A DNA stretch of 35,703 bases from Chloroflexota bacterium (lineage in GTDB: Bacteria > Chloroflexota > Limnocylindria > P2-11E), in assembly GCA_005882765.1 (NCBI GenBank), contig VBDV01000038.1, positions 1-35,703 of the forward strand, read 5' to 3'. The number at the start of each line of letters is the position of its first letter. Within the stretch, counting starts at the first letter, position 1. This document shows, piece after piece, positions 26,321 through 33,176 of the stretch. The notes below the pieces were generated by a model. It saw only the letters and a program-made list of their open reading frames with translations. It searched no databases and was not told the origin of the DNA. Both the position numbers and the translations under genes were made by a program.

Positions 26321-27664
26321 ACTGTGACCGCCGATGCCGGCCAGACCAAGGTCTACGGCAACGCCGATCCGCTGTCTTTCACCTACCACATCACCAGCGG
26401 CTCGCTGGCGCTCGGCGACACCTTCAGCGGAGCGCTGAGTCGCGCCGCGGGCGAGAATGTGGGCGTCTACGCGATCGGCCAGGGCACCGTCGCCCTCAGC
26501 TCCAACTACACCCTGACCTATGTCGGCGCCAATTTCAGCATCACGAAAGCCACCCTGACAATTACCGCCGACAGCAAGAGCAGGCAATACAGTGATCCGA
26601 ATCCCACATTTACGGCGACTTACACGGGATTCAAGAACGGCGACACACCTCCTTTGAACGATCTGACCGGCAGCCCAAGCCTCACGACGACCGCGAACTC
26701 GGCGAGTAACGTCGGCACATATACGATCACGGCCGCCCTCGGAACGCTCGCTTCGGGGAACTACAGCCTCGCGTTCGTGAACGGGACGCTGACGGTAACC
26801 CAAGAGGACGCGCGGGACACCTATACCGGACCTACCTTCGCGGCGACGGCCTCAGCGACCAGCGGGACCGTGACGCTGACGCTCCGCGCGACGATCCAGG
26901 ACATCACAGCGGTCACCGGCGACACCGCTTACGACGCTTTTGCCGGTGACATCAGGACGGCGACCGTGAAGTTCGTGAACCGAGATTCCGCGAACGCCCT
27001 GCTCTGCACGGCGAGCCTTGCATTGATTTCGCAGTCCGACACGAAGACGGCGACCGCCACATGCAATTGGTCCGCGTCGCTTGGCAGCGCCGACAGCGCC
27101 CAGTACACGGTCGGCATCATGGTCGGCGGCAACTATTTCCGCGACGACTCTTCCGAGGACGCAGTGGTCACGGTCTCGAAGCCGTTGACTAACTTCATCA
27201 CAGGTGGCGGGTACCTCGTCGAGAGCAGCTCGAGCGGGACGATCTCGGGGGACCTGGGTACGCGGAGTAACTTCGGATTCAACGTGAAGTTCAACCAGAG
27301 CGGGACGAACCTCCAGGGGCACGTGAATGTCATCGTCCGCCATGGCGGCCGCGTCTACCAAATCAAGAGCACGTCGATCACGTCACTCGGCGTTCAACCG
27401 CTGCCGTGCACCAACGCGCCCTGCACGGCACAGTTCGTCGCAAAAGCGTCTGTACAGGACATCACGAATCCGCTGCTGCCAATCTCTGTCGAGGGCAACG
27501 CGACGATCCAGATGAACATGCACGATCAGGGCGAGCCCGGCTCATCCGACACGATCGGCTTCACGGTCTACGACAAGAACAACGCGCTCATGTTCTCGAG
27601 CAACTGGACCGGCGCTACAACCGCCGAACAGCTACTCGCCGGGGGTAACGTCGTAGTGCACTAA
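21503..27664 (+). CDS. Giant subtilase-YDG repeat protein, C-terminal part (continuation after frameshift)
   Basis: This is the downstream reading frame of the giant gene and has no start of its own; it begins mid-repeat at the junction 21503-21507. It encodes about 18 YDG repeats (to about 26310), then two MBG_2-like repeats (about 26320-26800, KVYGNADPLSFTYHITSG and RQYSDPNPTFTATYTGF). A beta-rich domain follows (about 26810-27180). The C-terminal domain (27185-27661) reads ITGGGYLVESSSSG, SNFGFNVKF and TIGFTVYDKNN, resembling domains found at the ends of other large secreted proteins. With the upstream part the repaired protein would be about 3070 aa. There is no LPxTG motif or terminal membrane helix. 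A role as a long adhesive or matrix fibre is inferred from the family of repeats. Confidence 0.85.
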   Translation, partial: AATVTLSDDRVSGDVFTDTYTTATFADKNVASGKTVTVSGISISGTDAANYTFNTAASTTAEITARTLHLSATGVNKIYDGTTAATVTLSDDRVAGDIVADSHTAAAFADKNVTNGKTVSVSGIAISGTDARNYTFNTTATTTADITARGLTVSAHGINKVYDGGTTATVTLSDDRVSGDVFTDSYTAASFADKNVGTAKAVSVSGISIAGTDASNYTFNTTATTTADITTRTLHVTATGVNKVYDGTTTATATLSDDRVAGDVFGGSYTLASFADKNVGTAKTVSVSGISISGTDAANYAFNTSASTSADITARTLHVSATGLSNVYDGTTAATVTLSDDRMSGDILADSYTAAAFADKNVANGKTVSVSGVAISGTDAGNYTFNTTASTSADITARTLHVSVTGVNKVYDGTTTATVTLSDDRVAGDVFSTSYSSASFADKNVGTGKAVAVSGISISGTDAGNYTFNNTASASADIAARTLHVSATGVNRVYDGSTAAAATLSDDRVSGDVFSTSYAAASFADKNVGTAKTVSVSGISISGTDAPNYTFNATATTTADITPRGLTVSAHGINKVYDGTTTATVTLSDDRVAGDVFSTSYTLAGFADKNVGTGKAVAVSGISISGTDAANYTFNTTASTTADITARALDISATSDSKTYDGTTSSSAAPTTSGLQTGDTVSGLTQAFQSKNVLGTNGSTLQVTGYTVNDGNAGHNYTVTTLTATGTIGPKDVSGSFTAQSRIYDGATAATVLTRSLNGTIGSDDVALSGGTASFADKNVGTVKTVTLTGAALSGSDAANYLLTGVATTTADINARALHISATAVNKIYDGTTTATVTLSDDRVSGDVFTDGFTSATFNNKNVGTGKTVSVSGISISGTDAGNYTFNTTATASADITARTLHVTATGVNKVYDGGTTATVTLSDDRVSGDVFADTYTGATFNNKNVGTGKAVAVSGISISGTDAGNYTFNTTALTSADINARGLTVSAHGINKTYDGTTAATVTLSDDRVAGDVFSTSYTSATFADKNVGMAKAVSVSGIVISGADAANYTFNTTATTTANITPRALTVSAQGINKVYDGTTAATVTLSDNRVAGDVFSTSYAAASFADKNVGTAKAVAVSDISISGTDAGNYTFNITATTTADISAVGTGKAVAVSGIAINGTDAANYIFNPTTSTSADITARALTVSAAGVSRVYDGTTAATVTLSDNRVSGDVFTDSYTSATFANKNVGAAKTVSVSGISISGTDAANYTFNATATTTADITAKPAAATFTANNKVYDGNATASFLTRTIASKVNGDGLDFSASSLSFASKNVSTGKTVTASGIALTGTDKDNYALSSTTAANTADITARALTLSATGVNKTYDGTTAATVTLSDNRVPGDVFTRGYTSATFANKNVATTKTVSVSGISISGTDAANYTFNITTTTTADITARLLHVGATGTNKIYDGTTAAAVMLSDDRVGGDVVSTSYTAASFADKNVGTAKAVSVSGTSIAGTDAANYSLANTSAATTANITRRDLTVTATGMNKVYDGATVATVTLTDNRVAGDVFTDSYTAASFADKNVGTGKAVSVSGISMAGTDAANYNLTNTTAATTANVTRRPITVTADAGQTKVYGNADPLSFTYHITSGSLALGDTFSGALSRAAGENVGVYAIGQGTVALSSNYTLTYVGANFSITKATLTITADSKSRQYSDPNPTFTATYTGFKNGDTPPLNDLTGSPSLTTTANSASNVGTYTITAALGTLASGNYSLAFVNGTLTVTQEDARDTYTGPTFAATASATSGTVTLTLRATIQDITAVTGDTAYDAFAGDIRTATVKFVNRDSANALLCTASLALISQSDTKTATATCNWSASLGSADSAQYTVGIMVGGNYFRDDSSEDAVVTVSKPLTNFITGGGYLVESSSSGTISGDLGTRSNFGFNVKFNQSGTNLQGHVNVIVRHGGRVYQIKSTSITSLGVQPLPCTNAPCTAQFVAKASVQDITNPLLPISVEGNATIQMNMHDQGEPGSSDTIGFTVYDKNNALMFSSNWTGATTAEQLLAGGNVVVH

Positions 27665-27692
27665 CACCGCAAAACGATCGGGCTTTATCGAC

Positions 27693-27720
27693 GGCGTCGA
27701 GGCGTATCCCCCTCGACGCC
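27693..27720 (+). terminator. Hairpin terminator after the giant surface gene
   Basis: GGCGTCGAGG (27693-27702) and CCTCGACGCC (27711-27720) form a perfect 10-bp stem with an 8-base loop, followed by TTCATCTTGT. It lies 29 bases after the stop and before the stop of the convergent membrane-protein gene, so it may terminate both. Confidence 0.8.
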
Positions 27721-27748
27721 TTCATCTTGTCCGAAGGCGAAACGGTGT

Positions 27749-28630
27749 TCATCGGGCCATGGTGTCGATCCTTCGTACCGCCGCCATGTAGAGGACGATC
27801 GTCGCGGCGCCGATCGCGAACACCGGCGAAAAATACGCGAGCAGCTCGACAGGCCCGATGAGGTTCGTGCCGCGCGCCTGGGCGAGCTGGCTCACGAGAG
27901 GCGGTAGCGAAAGGAGCGCGAACTCGGCGGCGATCACCAGCACGACGATCCCGAGCGTCCGCGGCTTTCGCGTTGCTCGGCGAACGACCGTGTATCCCAC
28001 GGCGGCCCCTCCTGCGATGGCCAGCAGCAGAAAAGAGATGGGCCACACGGGAGACCCAACCGTGGCGGGTCCGAGGATCAAGTTGAGGAATGTGCCGCCG
28101 AGGGTCTGCACGAGCGCATAGATCCCGGCCGCCTCGAGTGTTGGATTGCGGTCGCCCGGGCCGGTGCGTAGCCACCGAGCCAGTGCGATCGCGACGGCCA
28201 CGCCAAGTAGTTGCGGCCAGAGCGCGATCAAGTAGCCCCCGACGGAGCAGAGCTGCCCTCCTAAGACTGCAAATCCGCCGAACTCGCCACAGAAGCGGAG
28301 CTGACCCGGCAGACCGAGAAGCCTCTCGAGGGCCAGGACTCCCAAGTAGCCAGCCACTGTGGTCCGCCCACCTCCGACCCACGCGACTGCGAGCGCCGCG
28401 GCGGTCCCCGCGAGGCCCGCGAGCTCGAACGGGGCGGGGAGGGGTGTCTCGCGGGTCGTCAATCGAAAAAGCAGCGAGACCAGGATCGTGACGATCCCCG
28501 ATGCGAAGAATCCCGCGCCGAAAGCCGCCATCACCGACCAAAAGGGCGATGCGCGCGCGACACGTGGATGCGGTAAGGCGCGCGCGAACGTGATGACTTC
28601 GGGGAATTCACGACGCAGTCCGTCGAGCAT
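27749..28630 (-). CDS. Polytopic membrane protein of unknown function
   Basis: This 293-aa protein has about seven hydrophobic segments: roughly 33-56, 70-86, 91-106, 115-150, 168-190, 196-213 and 226-245, with a further one near 265-285. A short cytoplasmic N-terminus (LDGLRREFPEVITFARAL) precedes them. Gly/Ala-rich helices resemble Yip1-like or other small integral membrane families, but no motif is decisive. The start at 28630 is only 21 bases from the start of the divergent gene. The stop faces the terminator of the giant surface gene. Confidence 0.75.
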   Translation of the reverse strand: MLDGLRREFPEVITFARALPHPRVARASPFWSVMAAFGAGFFASGIVTILVSLLFRLTTRETPLPAPFELAGLAGTAAALAVAWVGGGRTTVAGYLGVLALERLLGLPGQLRFCGEFGGFAVLGGQLCSVGGYLIALWPQLLGVAVAIALARWLRTGPGDRNPTLEAAGIYALVQTLGGTFLNLILGPATVGSPVWPISFLLLAIAGGAAVGYTVVRRATRKPRTLGIVVLVIAAEFALLSLPPLVSQLAQARGTNLIGPVELLAYFSPVFAIGAATIVLYMAAVRRIDTMAR

Positions 28631-28651
28631 CGGCGCCCCTATTCTGGCTTC

Positions 28652-29380
28652 ATGGCAATGGAGACCGGGACCGAGCGTGACGTCCTCGTGCTCGCGAAGA
28701 CGATCGCAGCGAACGAGTTTCCAGTGGAGCGACCGGGCGTCATCGCGCAGGACCGCGCGAGCGGCGCGCTCCTACGCCTCGCGCCGTTTCCGTGGAAGGG
28801 CGCGGATACGGATCCACCGGTCCAGCGCTGGTCGTGGCTCCAGCTCGGTGCTTCGCGCGACGAGCGCGATCCCCGGCCGGAGACCCACACCGTGCAGGGA
28901 GAGATCATCCCGACGGGATATGTCGACGCGAAAGATGGGTGGCGCCTCAGATGGCCGTTCGTGCGGCCGCACCTGCGCGGTTCGGTCGAAGCGCTCCTCG
29001 AGCTCTCGCGCGCGCGATCATCGACGACGGGGTTCGTGCGGCCAGAGCCGGACATCGATGTCGTCCAGCTCCCGCTTCGCCTCCGCTTTCGCTGCGCGAG
29101 CGACGAGTGCGATACGACGCACGAGCTCCCGGTGCTCGACTGGGAGCTGCACTCGCTCGCGCAGGCGACGCGTTCTCGCTACGGGCCCTCGTGGGCGACG
29201 AAGTTCCGCGAAACGTGGGGCGCGGGCCTCGCCGAGCGCTACGACGTGCATCTTTTGCTCTCGGCGTACGCGCAGGCGCCGACGAAGCTCTACGTGGCCG
29301 GACTGTTCTACCCGCCGAGGGTTGCCGAGGACGCGCATGAGCACGTGCATCACGTCGAGCATCGCCGGCACGTCGGCTAG
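28652..29380 (+). CDS. Hypothetical protein, 242 aa
   Basis: This is a soluble protein I do not recognise. The N-terminal part is acidic and Pro-rich, with GEIIPTGYVD in the middle. Around residue 148 is FRCASDECDTTHELPVLDWEL, with two cysteines and a histidine that could bind metal. The C-terminus is His-rich (EHVHHVEHRRHVG). The ATG at 28652 has TATTCT 8 bases upstream and no Shine-Dalgarno, which would fit a leaderless transcript. The stop abuts the stop of the convergent next gene with no intervening base. Confidence 0.7.
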   Translation: MAMETGTERDVLVLAKTIAANEFPVERPGVIAQDRASGALLRLAPFPWKGADTDPPVQRWSWLQLGASRDERDPRPETHTVQGEIIPTGYVDAKDGWRLRWPFVRPHLRGSVEALLELSRARSSTTGFVRPEPDIDVVQLPLRLRFRCASDECDTTHELPVLDWELHSLAQATRSRYGPSWATKFRETWGAGLAERYDVHLLLSAYAQAPTKLYVAGLFYPPRVAEDAHEHVHHVEHRRHVG

Positions 29381-29815
29381 TCAGACCTTGCCGACGAGCT
29401 CCCTGGGCGTATCGTGCCGCTCGAGGCCGAGCTCGCCGGGCTTCCCGCCGTACCCGTGCGGAAAGATCCGCAGCAGAAGGTACGTGCCGGTGGTCGGGTC
29501 GTCCGAGCGCTCGACGACGAGCGACGGTCCCCAGCGCGAATCGAAGCGCTCGCCGACGTCCGGCTTTGTCTTCGCGAACTCGAAGCCCTCTTTGTCCCAC
29601 TGCAGCACGGCATAACTGCGGACGACGCGCTCCTCGTCCCCGCCTTCGTCCGGACGCCAGCGGTGCTCGGCGGGGTGCTCTCGTTGACAGACCGCCGGCG
29701 AACCGGAGTGAAGTAAGACCCACTTGTAGACATCGGCATCCTTCGACTGGGCGCCTTGGGGATACGCTTCTCGGTGCAGCTTTTCGCCGATCGTGCAGAG
29801 GTAGTAGAAAAGCAT
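29381..29815 (-). CDS. Hypothetical protein, 144 aa
   Basis: This soluble protein has no family I can name. I prefer the ATG at 29815 (MLFYYLCTIGEKLHREAYPQG) because the alternative GTG at 29848 would overlap the start of the divergent hydrolase gene. Features include DADVYKWVLLHSGSPAVC near the N-terminus and a beta-rich C-terminal half (SLVVERSDDPTTGTYLLLRI, then FPHGYGG). It is convergent and contiguous with the 242-aa gene, and divergent from the hydrolase with about 23 bases between starts. Confidence 0.6.
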   Translation of the reverse strand: MLFYYLCTIGEKLHREAYPQGAQSKDADVYKWVLLHSGSPAVCQREHPAEHRWRPDEGGDEERVVRSYAVLQWDKEGFEFAKTKPDVGERFDSRWGPSLVVERSDDPTTGTYLLLRIFPHGYGGKPGELGLERHDTPRELVGKV

Positions 29816-29838
29816 GTCGGGGAGCAGGATAGCCAGAG

Positions 29839-30705
29839 ATGGAGCCACGCACGATCACGGTCGAAGGTCTGCGGACACGCGTTCTCGTCGAGGACGGTGG
29901 CAACGGTCGGGAGCCGATCGTGCTCGTTCACGGCGTCGGTGGCTGGGCTGAGAACTGGCGACCGGTGATGCCTGCCCTCGCCTCGACCGGACGTCAGGTC
30001 ATCGCGCTTGACCTTCCAGGCTTTGGGCAGAGTGAAGCGCCTCGCCGTGTCCGTTACTTCGGGCCCGAGGAAGCGTTCTACCCGCGCTTCGTCATCGCCG
30101 CAATGGATGTTCTCGGGATCGAACGCGCGCACATCGCCGGGAACTCGATGGGTGGTGCGATCGCATACATGACGGCCGTGACCGCGCCGATGAGGACACG
30201 CTCGATCGTCCTCGTCGCCCCAGGCGGTCTCGGGCGCGACGTCGCGTTCTTCCTGCGGGCGTGCTCGCTGCCTGGGTTCGGTCTCGTCGCGCGGCTCCCC
30301 CGACCTCGCGGCGCCGCGCGCAACGTGCTCCGCACGTGCTTTTACGACGCCGGACGCATCACGCCCGAGCTCTACGAGGAAGCGGAGCGATACGGCAACA
30401 GCTCATTCCCGGAATTCGTGCGGGCGCTCTCCGCGGGGGTGGGCATCCGCGGCGTGCGGCGCTCATTGCGAGACGCCTGGGTGGCGCGATCCGCGCTCTA
30501 TACCGGCCCGGCCCTGGTGGTGTGGGGTCGCGAGGACTTCGTACTTCCGCTACGGCATCTCGCCGACGTGCACGCCACGCTACGGCAGGCGCAGGTCGCG
30601 CTGATCGACCACTGTGGCCATATGCCCCAAGCGGAGCGACCGGACGAGTTCCTCGCCGCGACACTTCCGTTCCTTGACCGCGCGGAGCAAGCCGCGGCGG
30701 CCTAG
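29839..30705 (+). CDS. Alpha/beta-fold hydrolase
   Basis: This is a 288-aa alpha/beta hydrolase with the standard layout. The oxyanion motif is VHGVGG (30-35), the strand 4 motif is ALDLPGFGQS (57-66) and the nucleophile elbow is GNSMGG with S103. The acid is D233 (WGREDFVLP) and the catalytic His is H261 (DHCGHMPQAERPDEF). A cap region (about 135-215) lies between strands 6 and 7. The substrate is unknown; the sequence resembles the broad family that includes C-C bond hydrolases, esterases and haloperoxidase-like proteins. It lies 29 bases upstream of the dehydrogenase operon on the same strand and may be co-transcribed. Confidence 0.9.
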   Translation: MEPRTITVEGLRTRVLVEDGGNGREPIVLVHGVGGWAENWRPVMPALASTGRQVIALDLPGFGQSEAPRRVRYFGPEEAFYPRFVIAAMDVLGIERAHIAGNSMGGAIAYMTAVTAPMRTRSIVLVAPGGLGRDVAFFLRACSLPGFGLVARLPRPRGAARNVLRTCFYDAGRITPELYEEAERYGNSSFPEFVRALSAGVGIRGVRRSLRDAWVARSALYTGPALVVWGREDFVLPLRHLADVHATLRQAQVALIDHCGHMPQAERPDEFLAATLPFLDRAEQAAAA

Positions 30706-30734
30706 TGGCCCGGAACTGGCACCATTGAACGTGG

Positions 30735-33176
30735 ATGAAGACGGGCACCCGCCCCGACATCGCGGTCACCACTCCTAAAGCGAAGCTCCGCCTCAGCGCT
30801 CAGGACGTTCTCGCCGACTACCGCCTCGCCGTGCGCAGCCGCGCGGCGAGCGAGCTGTCGAGGCGAGAGGTCCTCGTCGGAAAGGCGCCCTTTGGCATCT
30901 CCGGCGAAGGGAAAGAGATCGCCCAGCTGGGAATGGCACACGCCTTCCGGCCGGGCGACTGGCGGTCCGGGTACTACCGCGACCAGACCTTCATGTTCGC
31001 GGTCGGCCTGGCCGATCTTTCGCAATACTTCGCGCAGCTCTACGCGGATCCTGACGTCGTCCGCGACCCCAACTCCGCCGGCCGCCAGATGCTGAGCCAC
31101 TTTGCGACGCGCACCCTGGACGACCGCGGGCGCTTCAAAGACCTACTCGCGACGGGGCAGTCCGCGTCGGAACTTTCCCCCGTGGCTGCGCAGATGCCTC
31201 GTTCGGTGGGCCTGGCGTGGGCATCGCGGCTCTACCGCGAGTCGCCGGCCGCGCGATCGGTCGCGCGCGGCTTCTCGCGCGGCGGCGAGGAGGTCTGCTT
31301 CGCCACGATCGGGAACGCGGGGACCAGCGAGGGTGTGTTCTGGGAGAGCCTGAACGCCGCGGGAGTCCTGCAGATCCCTCTGGTCATCTCGGTGTGGGAC
31401 GACGGCTATGGGATCTCGGTGCCGAACGAGTTTCAGACGACGAAGGCCTCGATCTCCGCCGTGCTCGAGGGCTTCCGCCGGCAGCGCGAGGGCACGGGCA
31501 TCGAGCTGTATACCGTAAAGGGCCACGACTACGTCGCGTGCTGCGACGTCTACCAGATCGCGGCCGAGCGTGCCCGCCGCGAGCACATCCCCGCTGTCAT
31601 TCACGTGACCGAGATGACGCAACCGCAGGGACACTCGACGAGCGGTTCGCACGAGCGCTACAAGTCAAAGGAGCGACTGCGCTTCGAGATTGAGTTCGAT
31701 CCAATCCGCCGTATGCGCGAGTGGCTCATTCGCGAAGAGATGGCGGATGCGACCTCCCTTGACGAGCTCGAGCGGGCGAGCCGCATCGACGTCGAGCGCA
31801 TCCGCGAGGAAGCCTGGGACGCGTATCAGGCTCCGATCCACGCTGAGCGCGAGCAGGCCCTGACGGTCCTCGAGGCGGCGGCCGCGGAGGACCAGGCCGC
31901 CCTCGAGGCGCTCGTCGAGGAGCTGCGCACCACTGATCCTCCGAGCCGGCGGCTCATCGCATCGACGGCACGCCGGGCGCTCGCCGCGCTCCGAGGCCGC
32001 GCGGGATCCGCGCGTGATGACCTCGCCGCATTCGCCGAGTCGTATGCGAAGCACAACGACGAGCTCTTCAACTCGCACCTCTACAGCCGGTCGGCGGAGT
32101 CTCCGCTCCGGATCGGCTGGGTCGGCCCGGCGTACCCCAACGACGCCGAGATGGTGGACGGCCGGATGGTGCTCCTGCGGTGCTTCGACGCGAACCTCGA
32201 GCGCGACCCGCGGATCCTCATCCTCGGCGAGGACATCGGAAAGCTCGGCGACGTCAACCTCGTCTTCGAGGGACTGCAGGCGAAGCACGGCGAGCAGCGC
32301 GTCATCGATACCGGCATCCGCGAGGCGACGATCCTCGGGCAGGGGATCGGTGCAGCCCTGAGAGGACTCCGGCCAGTCGTGGATATCCAGTACGTCGACT
32401 ATCTGCTGTACGCGCTCGAGCTCGCCTCCGACGACCTCGCGACGCTGCACTGGCGCACCGGCGGCGGACAGAAGGCGCCCGTGCTCATCCGCACCAAAGG
32501 CCACCGGCTGCAGGGCATCTGGCACACGGGATCGCCGATGGCGACGATCATTTCGTCATTGCGCGGCCTCCACGTCGCGGTGCCGCGCGACATGACGCGC
32601 GCGGCCGGCCTCTACAACACCCTCTTGCGAGGCGATGATCCGGCACTTCTCATCGAGGTCCTGTCGGGCTATCGCCTCAAGGAGCGTCTGCCGGAAAACG
32701 TCGGCGAGTTCACGATCCCGCTCGGCGTCACCGAAACGATCCGCCGAGGCTCGGACGTCACGGTTGTGACGTACGGCGCCCTATGCCGGATCGCGATGGA
32801 AGCCGCGGAGGATCTCGCGGGCGTGGGTATCGAGACGGAGATCATCGATGTGCAGACGCTGCTCCCGTTCGATCGCGATCACGCCATCGCCGAATCGGTC
32901 GAGAAGACCGGCGCCCTGCTCGTCGTAGACGAGGACGTCCCGGGCGGCGCGTCGGCATACATTGTTCGCGAGGTCGTCGAGACCCAGCGGGCGATCGATC
33001 ACCTTGAGGTGGGGCCCCGAACGCTCACCGGAACCGCGAACCGTGTGGCCGTCGGCAACGATGGAGACTATTTCTCGAAGCCGAACCGCGACGATATCTT
33101 CGAAGCGGTCTACGCGATCATGCGCGAGCGCCGGCCCGACGAGTTCCCGCCGATCATGCCGGAGCGGCGCTCGTGA
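30735..33176 (+). CDS. 2-oxoacid dehydrogenase E1, fused alpha-beta subunits
   Basis: This 813-aa thiamine-diphosphate enzyme contains both E1 subunits of a 2-oxoacid (probably branched-chain or pyruvate type) dehydrogenase. The alpha part (about 20-350) has GYYRDQTFMFAVG, the diphosphate/Mg site and a WDDGYGISVP segment. A helical connector (about 350-460) leads to the beta part (about 470-800), which starts RMVLLRCFDANLERDP and contains LILGEDIG, DTGIREATILGQGIG and a C-terminal transketolase-type domain (VTYGALCRIA, then IDVQTLLPFD). The metal-site motif reads GNAGTSEG (193-200), where canonical E1 alpha has GDG, and D222-D223 where it has NN. The fused architecture is known in Bacteroidetes-type enzymes. 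Its stop overlaps the separate E1 beta gene by 4 bases (GTGA). Confidence 0.9.
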   Translation: MKTGTRPDIAVTTPKAKLRLSAQDVLADYRLAVRSRAASELSRREVLVGKAPFGISGEGKEIAQLGMAHAFRPGDWRSGYYRDQTFMFAVGLADLSQYFAQLYADPDVVRDPNSAGRQMLSHFATRTLDDRGRFKDLLATGQSASELSPVAAQMPRSVGLAWASRLYRESPAARSVARGFSRGGEEVCFATIGNAGTSEGVFWESLNAAGVLQIPLVISVWDDGYGISVPNEFQTTKASISAVLEGFRRQREGTGIELYTVKGHDYVACCDVYQIAAERARREHIPAVIHVTEMTQPQGHSTSGSHERYKSKERLRFEIEFDPIRRMREWLIREEMADATSLDELERASRIDVERIREEAWDAYQAPIHAEREQALTVLEAAAAEDQAALEALVEELRTTDPPSRRLIASTARRALAALRGRAGSARDDLAAFAESYAKHNDELFNSHLYSRSAESPLRIGWVGPAYPNDAEMVDGRMVLLRCFDANLERDPRILILGEDIGKLGDVNLVFEGLQAKHGEQRVIDTGIREATILGQGIGAALRGLRPVVDIQYVDYLLYALELASDDLATLHWRTGGGQKAPVLIRTKGHRLQGIWHTGSPMATIISSLRGLHVAVPRDMTRAAGLYNTLLRGDDPALLIEVLSGYRLKERLPENVGEFTIPLGVTETIRRGSDVTVVTYGALCRIAMEAAEDLAGVGIETEIIDVQTLLPFDRDHAIAESVEKTGALLVVDEDVPGGASAYIVREVVETQRAIDHLEVGPRTLTGTANRVAVGNDGDYFSKPNRDDIFEAVYAIMRERRPDEFPPIMPERRS

